DNA of 64,000 nucleotides from Apostichopus japonicus (taxonomy: Eukaryota > Echinodermata > Holothuroidea > Aspidochirotida > Stichopodidae): NCBI RefSeq assembly GCF_037975245.1, contig NC_092566.1, forward strand, positions 498,001 through 562,000, read 5' to 3'. Of the stretch, positions 1 to 10,310 are shown in pieces (the first letter of the stretch is position 1; every line of letters starts with the position of its first letter). The position numbers and the translations under genes are program-made. The notes under the pieces were generated by a model that saw only the letters and a list, made by a program, of their open reading frames with translations, searched no databases and was not told the DNA's origin.

Positions 1-151
1 CCAAGACTAGAGTCACATGCTAGTGCAGTATTGTAAAGGAACAGGGCTCGAATCACCCTACTACATGCAGTGTTGTAAGGGACCAAGACTAGAGTCCCAT
101 ACCAGTGCAGTATTGTAAAGGGACAGGGCTCGAATCTCCCTGGTGTTGGGT
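1..151. repeat. Tandem repeat of about 41-bp subunits, cut by the window edge
   Basis: The phrase CCAAGACTAGAGTC starts at 1 and recurs at 83. Between them are two related subunits of about 41 bp sharing TGCAGT.TTGTAA.GGA and CTCGAATC blocks, so the period is about 82 bp made of two diverged halves. The array enters from outside the window, so its copy number is unknown. No coding potential is visible. Confidence 0.75.
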
Positions 152-459
152 AGGGTCGTGACTGGAGCTACTTGCTTCAATGTGTAATGTTGACTCTTGC
201 TGTATTCTAAAGAGTAATGGATGACTATGTTACAGTAGGATTAGTAGCAGTGCCTAATCAGATTGATGATATTACCAAACTTGCTTAAAATTCCCTGCTT
301 ATTGCAAGCAGCAGACTATTTCGCTTTAAAGCTTGTATAGTAGATCAAAACGTCTTCTATCAGAGGTTTTGGCTGAAGGGAATGGTTTTCCTGAGTCGGT
401 TGTGATATAGGGTTAAGAATGTTTTAGAAATTATATTAAGAATTGCAAGAAGATTTGGC
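152..459. other. Non-coding flank left of the retrotransposon
   Basis: This is the target-site flank of the LTR element. I see no gene, RNA or clear repeat here. Confidence 0.6.
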
Positions 460-463
460 ATAG
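460..463. repeat. Target-site duplication, left copy (ATAG)
   Basis: ATAG directly precedes the 5' LTR and is repeated exactly at 9717-9720 after the 3' LTR. Four to six bases is the usual duplication size for Ty3/gypsy integrases, so the element is still at its original insertion site. Confidence 0.9.
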
Positions 464-1193
464 TGTTATGAAATAGTGATACCATCTCTTTGATGTTACC
501 GAAAAACTCCATCGAGACACCTTACGGGCCTCTTATGTATTTATCTAGGTCATGGATTCAGTTTTCCCACGAGAAGTTTTTAACTATCTTATTGAATCTT
601 GGTACAGGGCCTTTTCCCAAAATAGATACCATTATGTCTGTGGAACATTCGAGAAGGTTCTCTCACGTGGTATGGAAGTTTCCATAGAAAGGGGATGGAC
701 TTCCAAACTCCCAACCAATCAGGGCAGATCAGTGCCAGCGCACTTATTTTTATATCATTAAGCTAATACAGGATGGTCAGTTTATTGGCTGCCTACTGAT
801 TATGCGCAGTGAGATTTTATGGAAGTAAGGTTTAAAAGTAAAAGGAGGCCGAAAATTTGAGCACTCCGTCAGCAAAGTTTATCACTTGATCAGCAAATTT
901 ATCACTCCGCTGAAAGTTCATCACTCCTAATTTTTTAATTGACGGAGTCAAGTCAAGTCAAATCATTGTAATTTAGTTTTATTTGTAAAGAGAATCGACA
1001 GAGAAGAAATTATACCGAATCAATAATCAAATCCTATCTCGTCAAATTGTTTTTCTGTGAACTCATTGTTTTCTTCCGTTCGAGACATCTCCTGAAGAAG
1101 CATAAATACGGCATCAAGATATCCCAGTACCTTTCTATCGCGAGTCCCGATATAGTTTTACTATCGGAGGAGCGGGCTCGACACAATATTACA
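464..1193 (+). repeat. 5' LTR
   Basis: It matches 8987-9716 at a constant offset of 8,523 bp with no mismatch seen. TG...CA termini are present. An AT-rich TATATC stretch near 750 could be the core promoter and would place the transcript start downstream in the LTR, but U3/R/U5 limits cannot be set from sequence alone. The short frames at 490-761 and 1047-1307 are repeated or shared in the 3' LTR and are not genes. Confidence 0.96.
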
Positions 1194-1211
1194 TGGTGGA
1201 GGAGCGGTTGC
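1194..1211 (+). promoter_or_regulatory. Primer-binding site position
   Basis: The first bases after the 5' LTR are TGGTGGAGGAGCGG. TGG complements the CCA end of a tRNA, as expected for minus-strand priming, and there is no spacer. I could not match the next ten bases to a tRNA 3' end. The 10-mer GGAGGAGCGG within it (1198-1207) also occurs at 1166-1175 inside the LTR. Confidence 0.6.
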
Positions 1212-1878
1212 TTTCTTCAGGAACAAAACGGTAACGGAACTTTCACAACTTCGTTCGTTACGATCAATAACGAACAGAAGGATTTTTTTTTTGGCCCGAA
1301 GACCTAACGAGGAATGCAACGCATGTTCACGACCTACCCTAACGGAAACACTCTACGAGGGAAGTCAGCCTTTACTAGCCTAAGCCTGTACAACGGACGC
1401 TGGAACCACTGAATCTGTACACTAACGTTATTCAACCCAGCATGCAGTTCGCGTTTGAACATTCGCGCAACTAGTACGTAGTTAGTCATACTACAGCTCT
1501 AAACATCAGAACTGAACATTTTCGCGATCTAAGCCTCTACCCGATGTTAACGGCGAACGAATCTGCAGCATACGAGATGTAGGCTCACCTGCTACTACCT
1601 ACCTGCTACTACCTACCTACTACTACTACTACTAACCGAGGGACTTCAGTCATCGTTTGCAGTTCCACTACCAGTTCTTAGTTAAACTTAAGGGTGAGTG
1701 AAATCATGCCAATTTGTATCCCAACCCCTATTTGAGATCAGAGTGTAACGATAAGTTATTTTAATCGTGTCCATGTATTGCATATTTGTTATTTGTATTT
1801 AATTGCGGTCGATAGTGTGTTCAATTGAGTAGAGGCACATGTTGTATACTCGTAACTAGCCTAATTGTATGCGGCATA
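1212..1878 (+). other. Retrotransposon 5' leader
   Basis: This is untranslated leader between PBS and gag, where a packaging signal would be expected. It contains a CTACTA/CCTACCTA simple repeat at about 1586-1635. No frame that looks coding is present. Confidence 0.6.
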
Positions 1879-2832
1879 ATGTCCGTCAGTGAACAGGAAA
1901 CTTCGACCTCTGTTAATGTTATGCAGAAACATAGGCCCACTGATTTTTTGCCATCACGATTTCAGGGCGATGTAATTGATGCAGATTTAGCCGAAGCTCA
2001 TTATTTGGGATTTGAAGATTATTTAGAGTTGCATAAATTGCCGTCCCAAACCACCCCTGAGCCTGTAGCGGCAGAATTTAATGAAATATGTCGCATATTT
2101 AAGCGAACACTTAAAGGCCAAGCCAGACTCTGGATTGAAAACAAAAGTTTTTCAACTATTGCTGATCTGCGCAAGCAATTCCTTGCTCGTTTCAGTCCAG
2201 GCACTTCTTCCTACGCTAAATCACAGGCATTTCACGCATTAAGCTACACGCCAGGTGATACAGCTCAAGCTCATTTGGCCAAAATTTCCAAAGCTGCAGC
2301 ACAATTAAGTTATGGCGAGGACCAAATTAGAGATAAATTCATCTCGACCCTGCCTTTGCAATGCCGCTCAGCAGTGTTAATGTCTGCATCACCAGAAGCA
2401 ACAATTGCAGATTTGGTCATGAAAGTACAGTGCTATTTTGACTTACAAATCCAAAGTCAACCCACAGCTTCTTCCGAACTATTTATGGCAATGCACGACA
2501 AAGCGTCTTCTGTTCAGACTCCTATTTCTGCATCTTCTGAGATACACGAGTTGTGTACCAAAATTCAGGAATTAGAGACCAAGTTTGATCAGTCACGTAG
2601 GTCAGAATCGCAAGACAATCCAAAAGATATGAGGCAAAGATATAGTTCTCGTGATTCTCGTGGTCCTAGGACAGGTCAGAATAATAACAGGAGAAGGTTA
2701 CCGTATTTTAATCCTTCAGTCACATGTTACTACTGCCAAAATCGAGGTCATTTTGCACAATATTGCCAAATTCGCCTAAGCCATGAAATGGAGGGTAATG
2801 TAAAGAAAGTACCAACACAGAATTTTCAGTAG
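1879..2832 (+). CDS. gag: Gag polyprotein of the LTR retrotransposon
   Basis: Gag would form the virus-like particle that packages the element RNA. The first in-frame ATG is at 1879 and gives 317 residues. The frame is open from 1816, but only non-ATG codons lie upstream, so I prefer 1879. The middle of the protein (for example the KGQARLWIE and LRKQFLARFSPG segments) resembles the capsid region of Ty3/gypsy Gag. Near the C-terminus a CX2CX4HX4C zinc knuckle is complete: C283, C286, H291 and C296, with a basic, arginine-rich stretch just before it, so nucleic-acid binding is expected. The stop is TAG at 2830-2832. The pol frame overlaps the end in the -1 frame, so part of the product should be a Gag-Pol fusion. 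Confidence 0.9.
   Translation: MSVSEQETSTSVNVMQKHRPTDFLPSRFQGDVIDADLAEAHYLGFEDYLELHKLPSQTTPEPVAAEFNEICRIFKRTLKGQARLWIENKSFSTIADLRKQFLARFSPGTSSYAKSQAFHALSYTPGDTAQAHLAKISKAAAQLSYGEDQIRDKFISTLPLQCRSAVLMSASPEATIADLVMKVQCYFDLQIQSQPTASSELFMAMHDKASSVQTPISASSEIHELCTKIQELETKFDQSRRSESQDNPKDMRQRYSSRDSRGPRTGQNNNRRRLPYFNPSVTCYYCQNRGHFAQYCQIRLSHEMEGNVKKVPTQNFQ
2799..2832 (+). promoter_or_regulatory. gag/pol overlap, presumed -1 frameshift region
   Basis: The pol frame opens right after a TAA at 2796-2798 and overlaps gag for 34 bases. Pol has no ATG near its start (the nearest start-like codon is GTG at 2862), so a -1 shift inside this overlap is the simplest way to make Gag-Pol. I see no canonical X XXY YYZ heptamer. 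The closest is GAATTTT just before the gag stop, where only the second tRNA would re-pair fully. Confidence 0.55.
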
Positions 2833-5800
2833 GGAGCACTTATGATTGCACTCATCATACAGTGACTCCAGACAAAGTACCAAGTAAAGGAAGATCGAAA
2901 CGTAAAGCAAATAATATTTGGAAGAATAGTAATATTCCTAGTTCTAAATATACAGGGAACGACCGTAATGTGGATATTCAACTGGACACACGTAATTTTG
3001 TAAGAGGTACTTTACATGATGGTAAAGGAATTTCATTGTTGTTTGATAGTGGAGCGACACGCTCTATCATTTCTTCTTCTACAGTGCAAAATTCAAAGTA
3101 TTTATCCTCTATACAACCAGTCTCAGTTGATGTAGTAAACCTAAAGTTGGGTAATGGTCAGTTTATTCATGCGTATAGCACGATAACATTTCAGGTCAAA
3201 ATTCAGGGTCATGAATTTCAGCTTTCTGCTTTAATTGCTGCAAACCTGACAGGTATTGACTTAATATTAGGTAGTCAAACTCTGAAGGAATTGAATGGAT
3301 CTTTGGACTTTACCACAAATTGTTTTAGAATTAAACGAGCCAAAGTCTTCCTTAGGCCAGTGCAGAGATTTGTTATTTACCCAGGTCAGCAAAGATACAT
3401 TACTGTACAGGGACGTCTTCCACTATATGCACGAAATGCAGATATGGTTATTAAACCGTTTCCTCTAATATCTCGTATGTGTCCTTCACGAATGTTAGTG
3501 AAAATGCATAAAGGTAGAACAAAGATTCTACTAAGGAACATGGGTAACCAGAAAATTTTTCTGCATCCTTCTCGCACAGTGGCTCATTTAGATTTAGCAG
3601 ATATCATTACGGTCACAGAAGACATACCTACTGAATCTCTAGATTTTCTCAATGTCATGAGAGACATCGAAAAACCGTCTCATTTTCAAACCAATTCTGA
3701 CTCTAAAGAGAATCGTGATGAAATTACACGATATAATTTACATCGTTATCCACATTTGACAGCCGATGATCCCCTGGTTTCCAAATCGGAACAGGAAATC
3801 ATGAGAGATAACATTAATTTGGAACAAAGTATTCTGAATGCTTCAGAAACAGAAAGCATTTATGAATTTCTAGACTCACATAGAGATGCATTTTCTCTTT
3901 ATGGTGAATTATCTCACTGTCCAAATTATGAGGCTGAAATTACTCTTACTAATGATGAGCCGTTTTACATACGTCCCTATAGACTTTCAGATGAGGACAA
4001 AGTCATTGTCGCCAGTGAGCTTGACAAATTAGTGCGATTAGGAATCTTAGCAGTAGGACATCAGTCTTATACCTCACCGGTTTTCCTCATTCCAAAGAAG
4101 GGAACAAAAGACAAAAGGGTTGTCACAGATTTTCGCTACTTGAACAGTAGGATAAAACGTCTCAATCACCCATTTCCATTACTGAATGAGACTATCCGTA
4201 CCATAGGGTACTCTGGAGCCAAAATTTTGGGTGTTCTTGATTTAAAGTCTGCATTCTTCTGTCTGCCACTTAGTGTTCATGCACAACAATATACAGGTAT
4301 TGCTTCATTTCATGGAGGAAAGCATTATTTTTATAAACGCTTACCACAGGGATTGAATTTATCTCCAGCGATCTTTCAGTCGAAAATTAATGATATTTTG
4401 GCAACGATCCCAAATTCAAATAAGTTCTGTATTGCTCATCATGACGATATTATTGTGTACAGTGCAGACAAACAATCTCACAAACAACACCTACAGGCAA
4501 TTTTTAAGGTTTTAATGGACAACGGATTGAAAATCTCTCCGAAAAAGTGTAGCATTTTCCAAAATTCAGTTCGATATATGGGACATTTGCTCTCAATAAC
4601 TCCAGAAGGTGAGGCTTGTATCCAACCTTTGCATGATAGATGTGCAGCAATCAGGAACACACCGAAACCACACAATGTTAAGTCAGTAAGACGATTTGTA
4701 GGTGCAGTTAATTATGTGGCTTCGTTTTTCCCAAATATTCAAGCACTATTGAGACCATTACATCATTTGAGTCGTAAGAGAAAGGTATTTAAATGGACAG
4801 AGGAACATCAGTGTGCATTTCAAAGTATTAAAGAGTTGTTGTGTAATCCACCTATATTGCATATGCCACAGAAATATGGTCGTTTTGTATTATATAGTGA
4901 CACATCACGAGTAGCAACAGGATCATACTTGACACAAAGAGTTAATGGCAAAGAGAATATTATTGCATATTACTCTAAGATATTACCACCAGCATGTCAG
5001 AGGTATAGTGTCACTGAATTAGAAATGATGGGTCTATTTATTAATGTGACAGCATTCAAACATTTATTGCAAAATGTAGAATTTGAGGCATATGTTGATC
5101 ACTCGGCCATTGTTGAGTTGTTTAAATCGAAACAAGAACCAGCAACTTCACGCTTACGTAAACTTCTGTTCAAATTGTCAGAATATACATTTCAGGTTGG
5201 TTATAAGAAAGGCTCAGAATTGGTTTTGGCAGATTATTTGTCTAGAGCACCACAGGAATTCCACTCTGAAATAGATCAGGTTGCTCAAGAGGTCAATTCT
5301 TGTGAGGATTTTTCAACTACACCTAAGGAGACATTTAATCCAATCATGACAAGGTCAAAGGCAAGGTCAATGGGAGTCAAAGTTCCAGATTTATTTCCGA
5401 ATAGAGTCACTAAGGAGTCTAAGCAGGATTCCCCGTCCAAAGAATCAACAAATAGAGTTGAAAGGACATCCGTTCCTAAGGCAACACATGATCATGTTAC
5501 ACAGAGACCACAATCTGAGTCACAGAAGAGGACTACACCAGTTATTTCTACTGATAAGAGAGAAATATGTATTCAAAGGCCTACTATTTCTATGCCGAGT
5601 GAAAATAGACATACAAATAGTCCTGACATATTAGTTGTGCCAAATTTTACAAGTGTTTCTCAACCTTCAGAGCCAAGATTAGTGGATCAGAATAGACATA
5701 GAGTGCAAGAGGTAGTCAGAGAACCACCACCAGAATTGTTTGTTCAGCCAAAGCCAGTCATAACAAACATTGATCATTTGGTTACAGGGCACATTCCAAA

Positions 5801-7730
5801 ACAAAAGGAATTGAATAAAGTCATGAAGGCAATTCAAGGAAAGCTGATCAAAAACTATGATCTGCCATTTGATGTAAAAGAGTTGCAAATTCAACAACAA
5901 ACTTGTCCTTACTACAAACCAATTTATGATTTTCTTGCACATGATATTATTCCAGGTAATGCTAAGCATGCTAGAACTGTTCGTTCTCAAGCAGAGGATT
6001 ATTTGTTATGTAATAGTTTGTTATTCAGGATATTTTTGCATGAGACTAATGATGCTAAGATGACTCTTCAGTTAGTCGTACCTGAGACTATGGTAGAACA
6101 GATAATATCTCGATATCATGATGACTTGTTAAGTAATCATCAGGGTGTAATGCGTACATATTTGACCATTAGACAGCATTTCTATCTGCGCAATATGTTT
6201 CAACGCATCAGTAATTATATTCAGGCATGTCTCCGTTGTCAAGAATTCCGTAAGAAACCGGACAAATTGAGACAATATCATGCTCGCATTCCTGATTCTT
6301 ATCGTCCTTTTGACAGACTTAGTCTGGATTTCAAGACTATGCCCACAATGGCTACAGGATTTAAACATTTGATGGTTGTTTGTGATGAGATCACTAGATT
6401 TGTTGTATGTGTTTCTCTTAAGACTCTTGATGCTGAAACAATATGTGAAGCATTATTGCAGAGGGTAGTCACAACCTTTGGTCCACCGTCTTGTATCATA
6501 AGTGATGCGGCAGCTTCTCTTACAGGAAAATTAGTGGAGCTCTTAAGTAAAGCTTTAGGCATTGAACAAAAGTTCATCAGTGTAAACAATCATGGAAGCT
6601 TACAGGTTGAAAGACACATTCAGACTCTTTCAAATTTCCTCAAAGTGAACTTAAATCAGTTTGGTACGGATTGGGTACGATTTGTCCCAACATCAGCCTA
6701 TGCATATAACACATTTTCCTCTCCTCAGTTAGGTAGCTATAGCCCATTTGAACTTGCATTTGGACGTAAGCCGCCAAATCTTACAAATTTATCGTTCAAT
6801 CCAATGGCAGGATTATCACAATCTCATGGAGAATATGCTGCATTGTTAAAGAAACGATTTGATCATTTGTCAAGGGTAATGTTAGTCTTACAAAAGAAGC
6901 AACAAGATGCTCAAAATGTTAAGATAAGTGCAAAACTGGACAAAGGTGCAGTTTATTCAACGGGTCAATTAGTTTATCTATATAAGCCAACGTCTTCCTC
7001 CTTGACTGCAAACTCTCGCAAAATTGCTGCAGAATGGTGTGGACCATTAGTGATCCATCAAGTTTTAGATAGGACTCATTATTTGTTGGCCACTCTCAAA
7101 GGAGAAATTCTTAGTGATGTATTCAATTATAACAGGCTTAAACCATGTTTTGTAAGAGCATCTTCTGAAACTAAGAATATCACTAACATTCAGAAATTGC
7201 GTCAGGTCTTGAAAACAAAGGGTTCATCAAGTGAAAAGGTTGCACGAATGCGAAAGGTTTTGAGTAGTAACACTTTTAATGCAGAAAACGTTAATGTCAT
7301 GCAAGATGCACATATTGAGTTTCATGATGAGTTTGGTAACATTTTGCCAGGGGTAACTTCAGATCACATCATGTGTCTTGTGACCACTAAGCCAATGAAT
7401 GTTGCATCCTTTTTAGAGAATAGAGCACATAATGAAGGATTAGCAATTCCATATCCTTCCATGAAAGATAGCATATTAAGGCAAAAGAAAGTTTTTGCAA
7501 ATGCTCCACAAGGAGACATGAAAGTCCAACGTGCTCGATACAAATTGGGAGAATTACAGGTTCTGGTCACCTATCAGACACCATGTTTTCCATCAGGCTT
7601 TAAGAGTCATGATTTTTGGTGGAATGTAGGAAAATATTCCAACACAGGGGAAATAATGAATTTTCTCCATGAAAAGGGATTGAACATAACAGGCAGTCCA
7701 GGCAGGATGTTGCAAACATTATATGGTTAA
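2799..7730 (+). CDS. pol: Pol polyprotein: protease, reverse transcriptase, RNase H, integrase
   Basis: One uninterrupted frame. Numbering here counts the GTG codon at 2862 as residue 1, giving 1,622 residues. An aspartic protease motif DSG is at 62-64. The RT fingers and palm read as family-typical (YTSPVFLIPKK, LPQGLNLSPAIF); the active-site box is HHDD at 526-529 instead of the usual YXDD, with both catalytic aspartates kept. RNase H has D680, E719, D746 and D791 as likely catalytic residues. Integrase has a zinc-binding H1086, H1093, C1123, C1126 and a DDE core at D1156, D1215 and E1250 (34 residues between the last two). A GPY/F-like module starts near W1392. About 190 more residues follow that I cannot assign. 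No stop or frameshift is seen, so the enzyme set appears intact. Expression is probably by -1 frameshifting from gag. Confidence 0.95.
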   Translation, partial: CKESTNTEFSVGSTYDCTHHTVTPDKVPSKGRSKRKANNIWKNSNIPSSKYTGNDRNVDIQLDTRNFVRGTLHDGKGISLLFDSGATRSIISSSTVQNSKYLSSIQPVSVDVVNLKLGNGQFIHAYSTITFQVKIQGHEFQLSALIAANLTGIDLILGSQTLKELNGSLDFTTNCFRIKRAKVFLRPVQRFVIYPGQQRYITVQGRLPLYARNADMVIKPFPLISRMCPSRMLVKMHKGRTKILLRNMGNQKIFLHPSRTVAHLDLADIITVTEDIPTESLDFLNVMRDIEKPSHFQTNSDSKENRDEITRYNLHRYPHLTADDPLVSKSEQEIMRDNINLEQSILNASETESIYEFLDSHRDAFSLYGELSHCPNYEAEITLTNDEPFYIRPYRLSDEDKVIVASELDKLVRLGILAVGHQSYTSPVFLIPKKGTKDKRVVTDFRYLNSRIKRLNHPFPLLNETIRTIGYSGAKILGVLDLKSAFFCLPLSVHAQQYTGIASFHGGKHYFYKRLPQGLNLSPAIFQSKINDILATIPNSNKFCIAHHDDIIVYSADKQSHKQHLQAIFKVLMDNGLKISPKKCSIFQNSVRYMGHLLSITPEGEACIQPLHDRCAAIRNTPKPHNVKSVRRFVGAVNYVASFFPNIQALLRPLHHLSRKRKVFKWTEEHQCAFQSIKELLCNPPILHMPQKYGRFVLYSDTSRVATGSYLTQRVNGKENIIAYYSKILPPACQRYSVTELEMMGLFINVTAFKHLLQNVEFEAYVDHSAIVELFKSKQEPATSRLRKLLFKLSEYTFQVGYKKGSELVLADYLSRAPQEFHSEIDQVAQEVNSCEDFSTTPKETFNPIMTRSKARSMGVKVPDLFPNRVTKESKQDSPSKESTNRVERTSVPKATHDHVTQRPQSESQKRTTPVISTDKREICIQRPTISMPSENRHTNSPDILVVPNFTSVSQPSEPRLVDQNRHRVQEVVREPPPELFVQPKPVITNIDHLVTGHIPKQKELNKVMKAIQGKLIKNYDLPFDVKELQIQQQTCPYYKPIYDFLAHDIIPGNAKHARTVRSQAEDYLLCNSLLFRIFLHETNDAKMTLQLVVPETMVEQIISRYHDDLLSNHQGVMRTYLTIRQHFYLRNMFQRISNYIQACLRCQEFRKKPDKLRQYHARIPDSYRPFDRLSLDFKTMPTMATGFKHLMVVCDEITRFVVCVSLKTLDAETICEALLQRVVTTFGPPSCIISDAAASLTGKLVELLSKALGIEQKFISVNNHGSLQVERHIQTLSNFLKVNLNQFGTDWVRFVPTSAYAYNTFSSPQLGSYSPFELAFGRKPPNLTNLSFNPMAGLSQSHGEYAALLKKRFDHLSRVMLVLQKKQQDAQNVKISAKLDKGAVYSTGQLVYLYKPTSSSLTANSRKIAAEWCGPLVIHQVLDRTHYLLATLKGEILSDVFNYNRLKPCFVRASSETKNITNIQKLRQVLKTKGSSSEKVARMRKVLSSNTFNAENVNVMQDAHIEFHDEFGNILPGVTSDHIMCLVTTKPMNVASFLENRAHNEGLAIPYPSMKDSILRQKKVFANAPQGDMKVQRARYKLGELQVLVTYQTPCFPSGFKSHDFWWNVGKYSNTGEIMNFLHEKGLNITGSPGRMLQTLYG

Positions 7731-8970
7731 TATGTGTAACTGCATATTGCTTTAAGTTCAGATGAACAGGTGTTTTACCCACAATTGTATGAATGGAATG
7801 CGTCATGGCATTTACCTGCATACCTATTAAGTGGAGGTCATTGTACTGTATGGTGTAACAATATAAGCTTTATTGTTAAAACCACCACTAAGTGACCTAG
7901 TTTCATCTTTTATAACAAATGTGTAATGAGTATACCTTATTTTTTCCTTATGGATTCGTTCAAACGTTTACCCGGCAATTAGAACATATCCGGAATATTA
8001 GCAACATGGGTTTTCATATATTGAGAAATATTTTAAGGATATTTACATTGCATCATTTATGTTATATTGAAGGCTATTTAGAGACAGCATTGATGATGTG
8101 TAACTTTTGCTTGCAGCAACAGTTATCGAAGCAAATGAAAGTATAGATAATTTGAGGAAGTTATGTATATATTTTCTTTTCCTCAATTATTCATGCAAAA
8201 GTAAATTTCATCATGAAGTTGAAAAGACAAGATGTTAAGTATTATGTAAATTTGAAGAAAGATTTGTTGATGTCATAGTCTATGGGGTCTCTTTTATGGT
8301 ATCGAATATCTAGTACTTTGGTACTTTATTAGACTATCAATTCGGAGTGCATACCTAGGGTCACCATGCTATCGAGTCACATTTTGTTGATTTTCTTGAA
8401 GTGAATGTATATGATTCACAGGGTTTCAAAGCAGTTTTGAAACTATGCCTTCATTAAAGACGAGGTTTTGTAAATGAGTTTGTAATATTTTAAGGTTCTT
8501 TTGTAATGTACGAATTTTTTATGGAACGCTGAGGTGTTCTGTTCAGTTAAAAGATAACTAAGTCTAGTATTCTCTGATCTCTCCCCAATTCACGGCATGA
8601 TTTCACTTTTGATATAAATGTATTATTGATGTATGAAATGCATAAATGTATTTTGTAAGAGATACTGCATATTTTGCTGTGTCATGTAACTTTAAGATAT
8701 CTTAATGATATTTTTTTTTTTTAGATTACATCATATGATGTCATCAATTTTGAAGAGGTACACAATATTTTCATGGAGAATAGTGTCAATGTATATAACA
8801 TATGATCATTTTTAATAATTCGTAACCAAGATGTTAACCTTTGAGATACATGAAGACCATTTATTGAAGTCAATGAATATTAGTGAATGTGCTGACAGTA
8901 CACTACCTTCTTGAGATAATGATAAGTTAAAGCAGTATGATGTTAAAATTTTGGAGTATCCAAAAATTTT
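7731..8970 (+). other. Retrotransposon 3' non-coding region
   Basis: About 1.24 kb of AT-rich sequence between the pol stop and the polypurine tract. Only short frames occur (for example 7919-8146), without recognisable domains, signal peptide pattern or env-like features. Confidence 0.7.
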
Positions 8971-8986
8971 AAAAGATTGAGGGGGA
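8971..8986 (+). promoter_or_regulatory. Polypurine tract
   Basis: AAAAGATTGAGGGGGA sits directly against the TG of the 3' LTR. This is the position and composition of the plus-strand primer of Ty3/gypsy elements. Confidence 0.9.
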
Positions 8987-9716
8987 TGTTATGAAATAGT
9001 GATACCATCTCTTTGATGTTACCGAAAAACTCCATCGAGACACCTTACGGGCCTCTTATGTATTTATCTAGGTCATGGATTCAGTTTTCCCACGAGAAGT
9101 TTTTAACTATCTTATTGAATCTTGGTACAGGGCCTTTTCCCAAAATAGATACCATTATGTCTGTGGAACATTCGAGAAGGTTCTCTCACGTGGTATGGAA
9201 GTTTCCATAGAAAGGGGATGGACTTCCAAACTCCCAACCAATCAGGGCAGATCAGTGCCAGCGCACTTATTTTTATATCATTAAGCTAATACAGGATGGT
9301 CAGTTTATTGGCTGCCTACTGATTATGCGCAGTGAGATTTTATGGAAGTAAGGTTTAAAAGTAAAAGGAGGCCGAAAATTTGAGCACTCCGTCAGCAAAG
9401 TTTATCACTTGATCAGCAAATTTATCACTCCGCTGAAAGTTCATCACTCCTAATTTTTTAATTGACGGAGTCAAGTCAAGTCAAATCATTGTAATTTAGT
9501 TTTATTTGTAAAGAGAATCGACAGAGAAGAAATTATACCGAATCAATAATCAAATCCTATCTCGTCAAATTGTTTTTCTGTGAACTCATTGTTTTCTTCC
9601 GTTCGAGACATCTCCTGAAGAAGCATAAATACGGCATCAAGATATCCCAGTACCTTTCTATCGCGAGTCCCGATATAGTTTTACTATCGGAGGAGCGGGC
9701 TCGACACAATATTACA
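8987..9716 (+). repeat. 3' LTR
   Basis: 730 bp, same limits and sequence as 464-1193 by visual comparison. It ends ATTACA and is followed by the right ATAG duplication. Confidence 0.96.
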
Positions 9717-9720
9717 ATAG
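9717..9720. repeat. Target-site duplication, right copy (ATAG)
   Basis: Exact partner of 460-463. Confidence 0.9.
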
Positions 9721-10310
9721 GGTCCTTGATAGGGACTGTTTCCCCTCTCCTGGTCCGTTTTCTACTAAACTATATACTAAACTCATGTCACTAGAGAGCA
9801 GACGTTCAATCTGCAGATGAATTCAGTTACGAAGTTACACGTGTATATACTACTATAGCTTGAAGAGTGATATAACACGAATAACCGAAACTGCATGCGT
9901 GGTAGTAAATGAACGTTCTCTTCAACACTTATAGGACCCGCTTTGTACAAAGACACACAGTACAGAGCGTGTAACATCGAGTTGCTTTTTGATCAATGAT
10001 TAATTACACTCTATAAAGAGAAGGAAACCTTCCATTCACGCTATCCGCATATCATTCTCTCGCTTTGACAAATCAGCGCGTATTATTTGCTTATACATTA
10101 CACATGCATATCGTGGCTATTGTAGAATGCAATTGTGATTACATTGGCATATAATGATATCATTAGCTATATTTATATAGCCTATATATATACACCAACA
10201 AAAGAATACCGTTTGCGTGCATGGCGAGAAATTTCAAACCCACAGTAAACAAAACAGTACAGGTAGTTAGTAGCACAACTTTGTGTGTAAACCTATAATT
10301 ATTCATTAAT
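9721..10310. other. Non-coding
   Basis: AT-rich flank of the retrotransposon. I see no gene or RNA. Confidence 0.55.

Larger units (their letters stand above)
464..9716 (+). mobile_element. Complete Ty3/gypsy-type LTR retrotransposon
   Basis: This 9,253-bp element has direct 730-bp LTRs that begin TGTTATG and end ATTACA. The order is LTR, PBS position, gag (1879-2832), pol (2799-7730), about 1.25 kb of non-coding DNA, a polypurine tract and LTR, with an ATAG duplication outside. The pol order is protease, RT, RNase H, integrase, which is the Ty3/gypsy (Metaviridae-like) order and not Ty1/copia. By eye the two LTRs show no difference, and both reading frames are open, so the insertion is recent and may still be competent. 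No env-like frame is seen between pol and the 3' LTR. The clade within Ty3/gypsy is not assigned. Confidence 0.97.

Noticed and set aside
490-1307. Short frames in the 5' LTR and their copies at 9013-9794
   Set aside because: LTR sequence, duplicated at both ends, without coding features.
7919-8146. A 75-codon frame downstream of pol as an env remnant
   Set aside because: No signal peptide, glycosylation pattern or membrane segment beyond chance.
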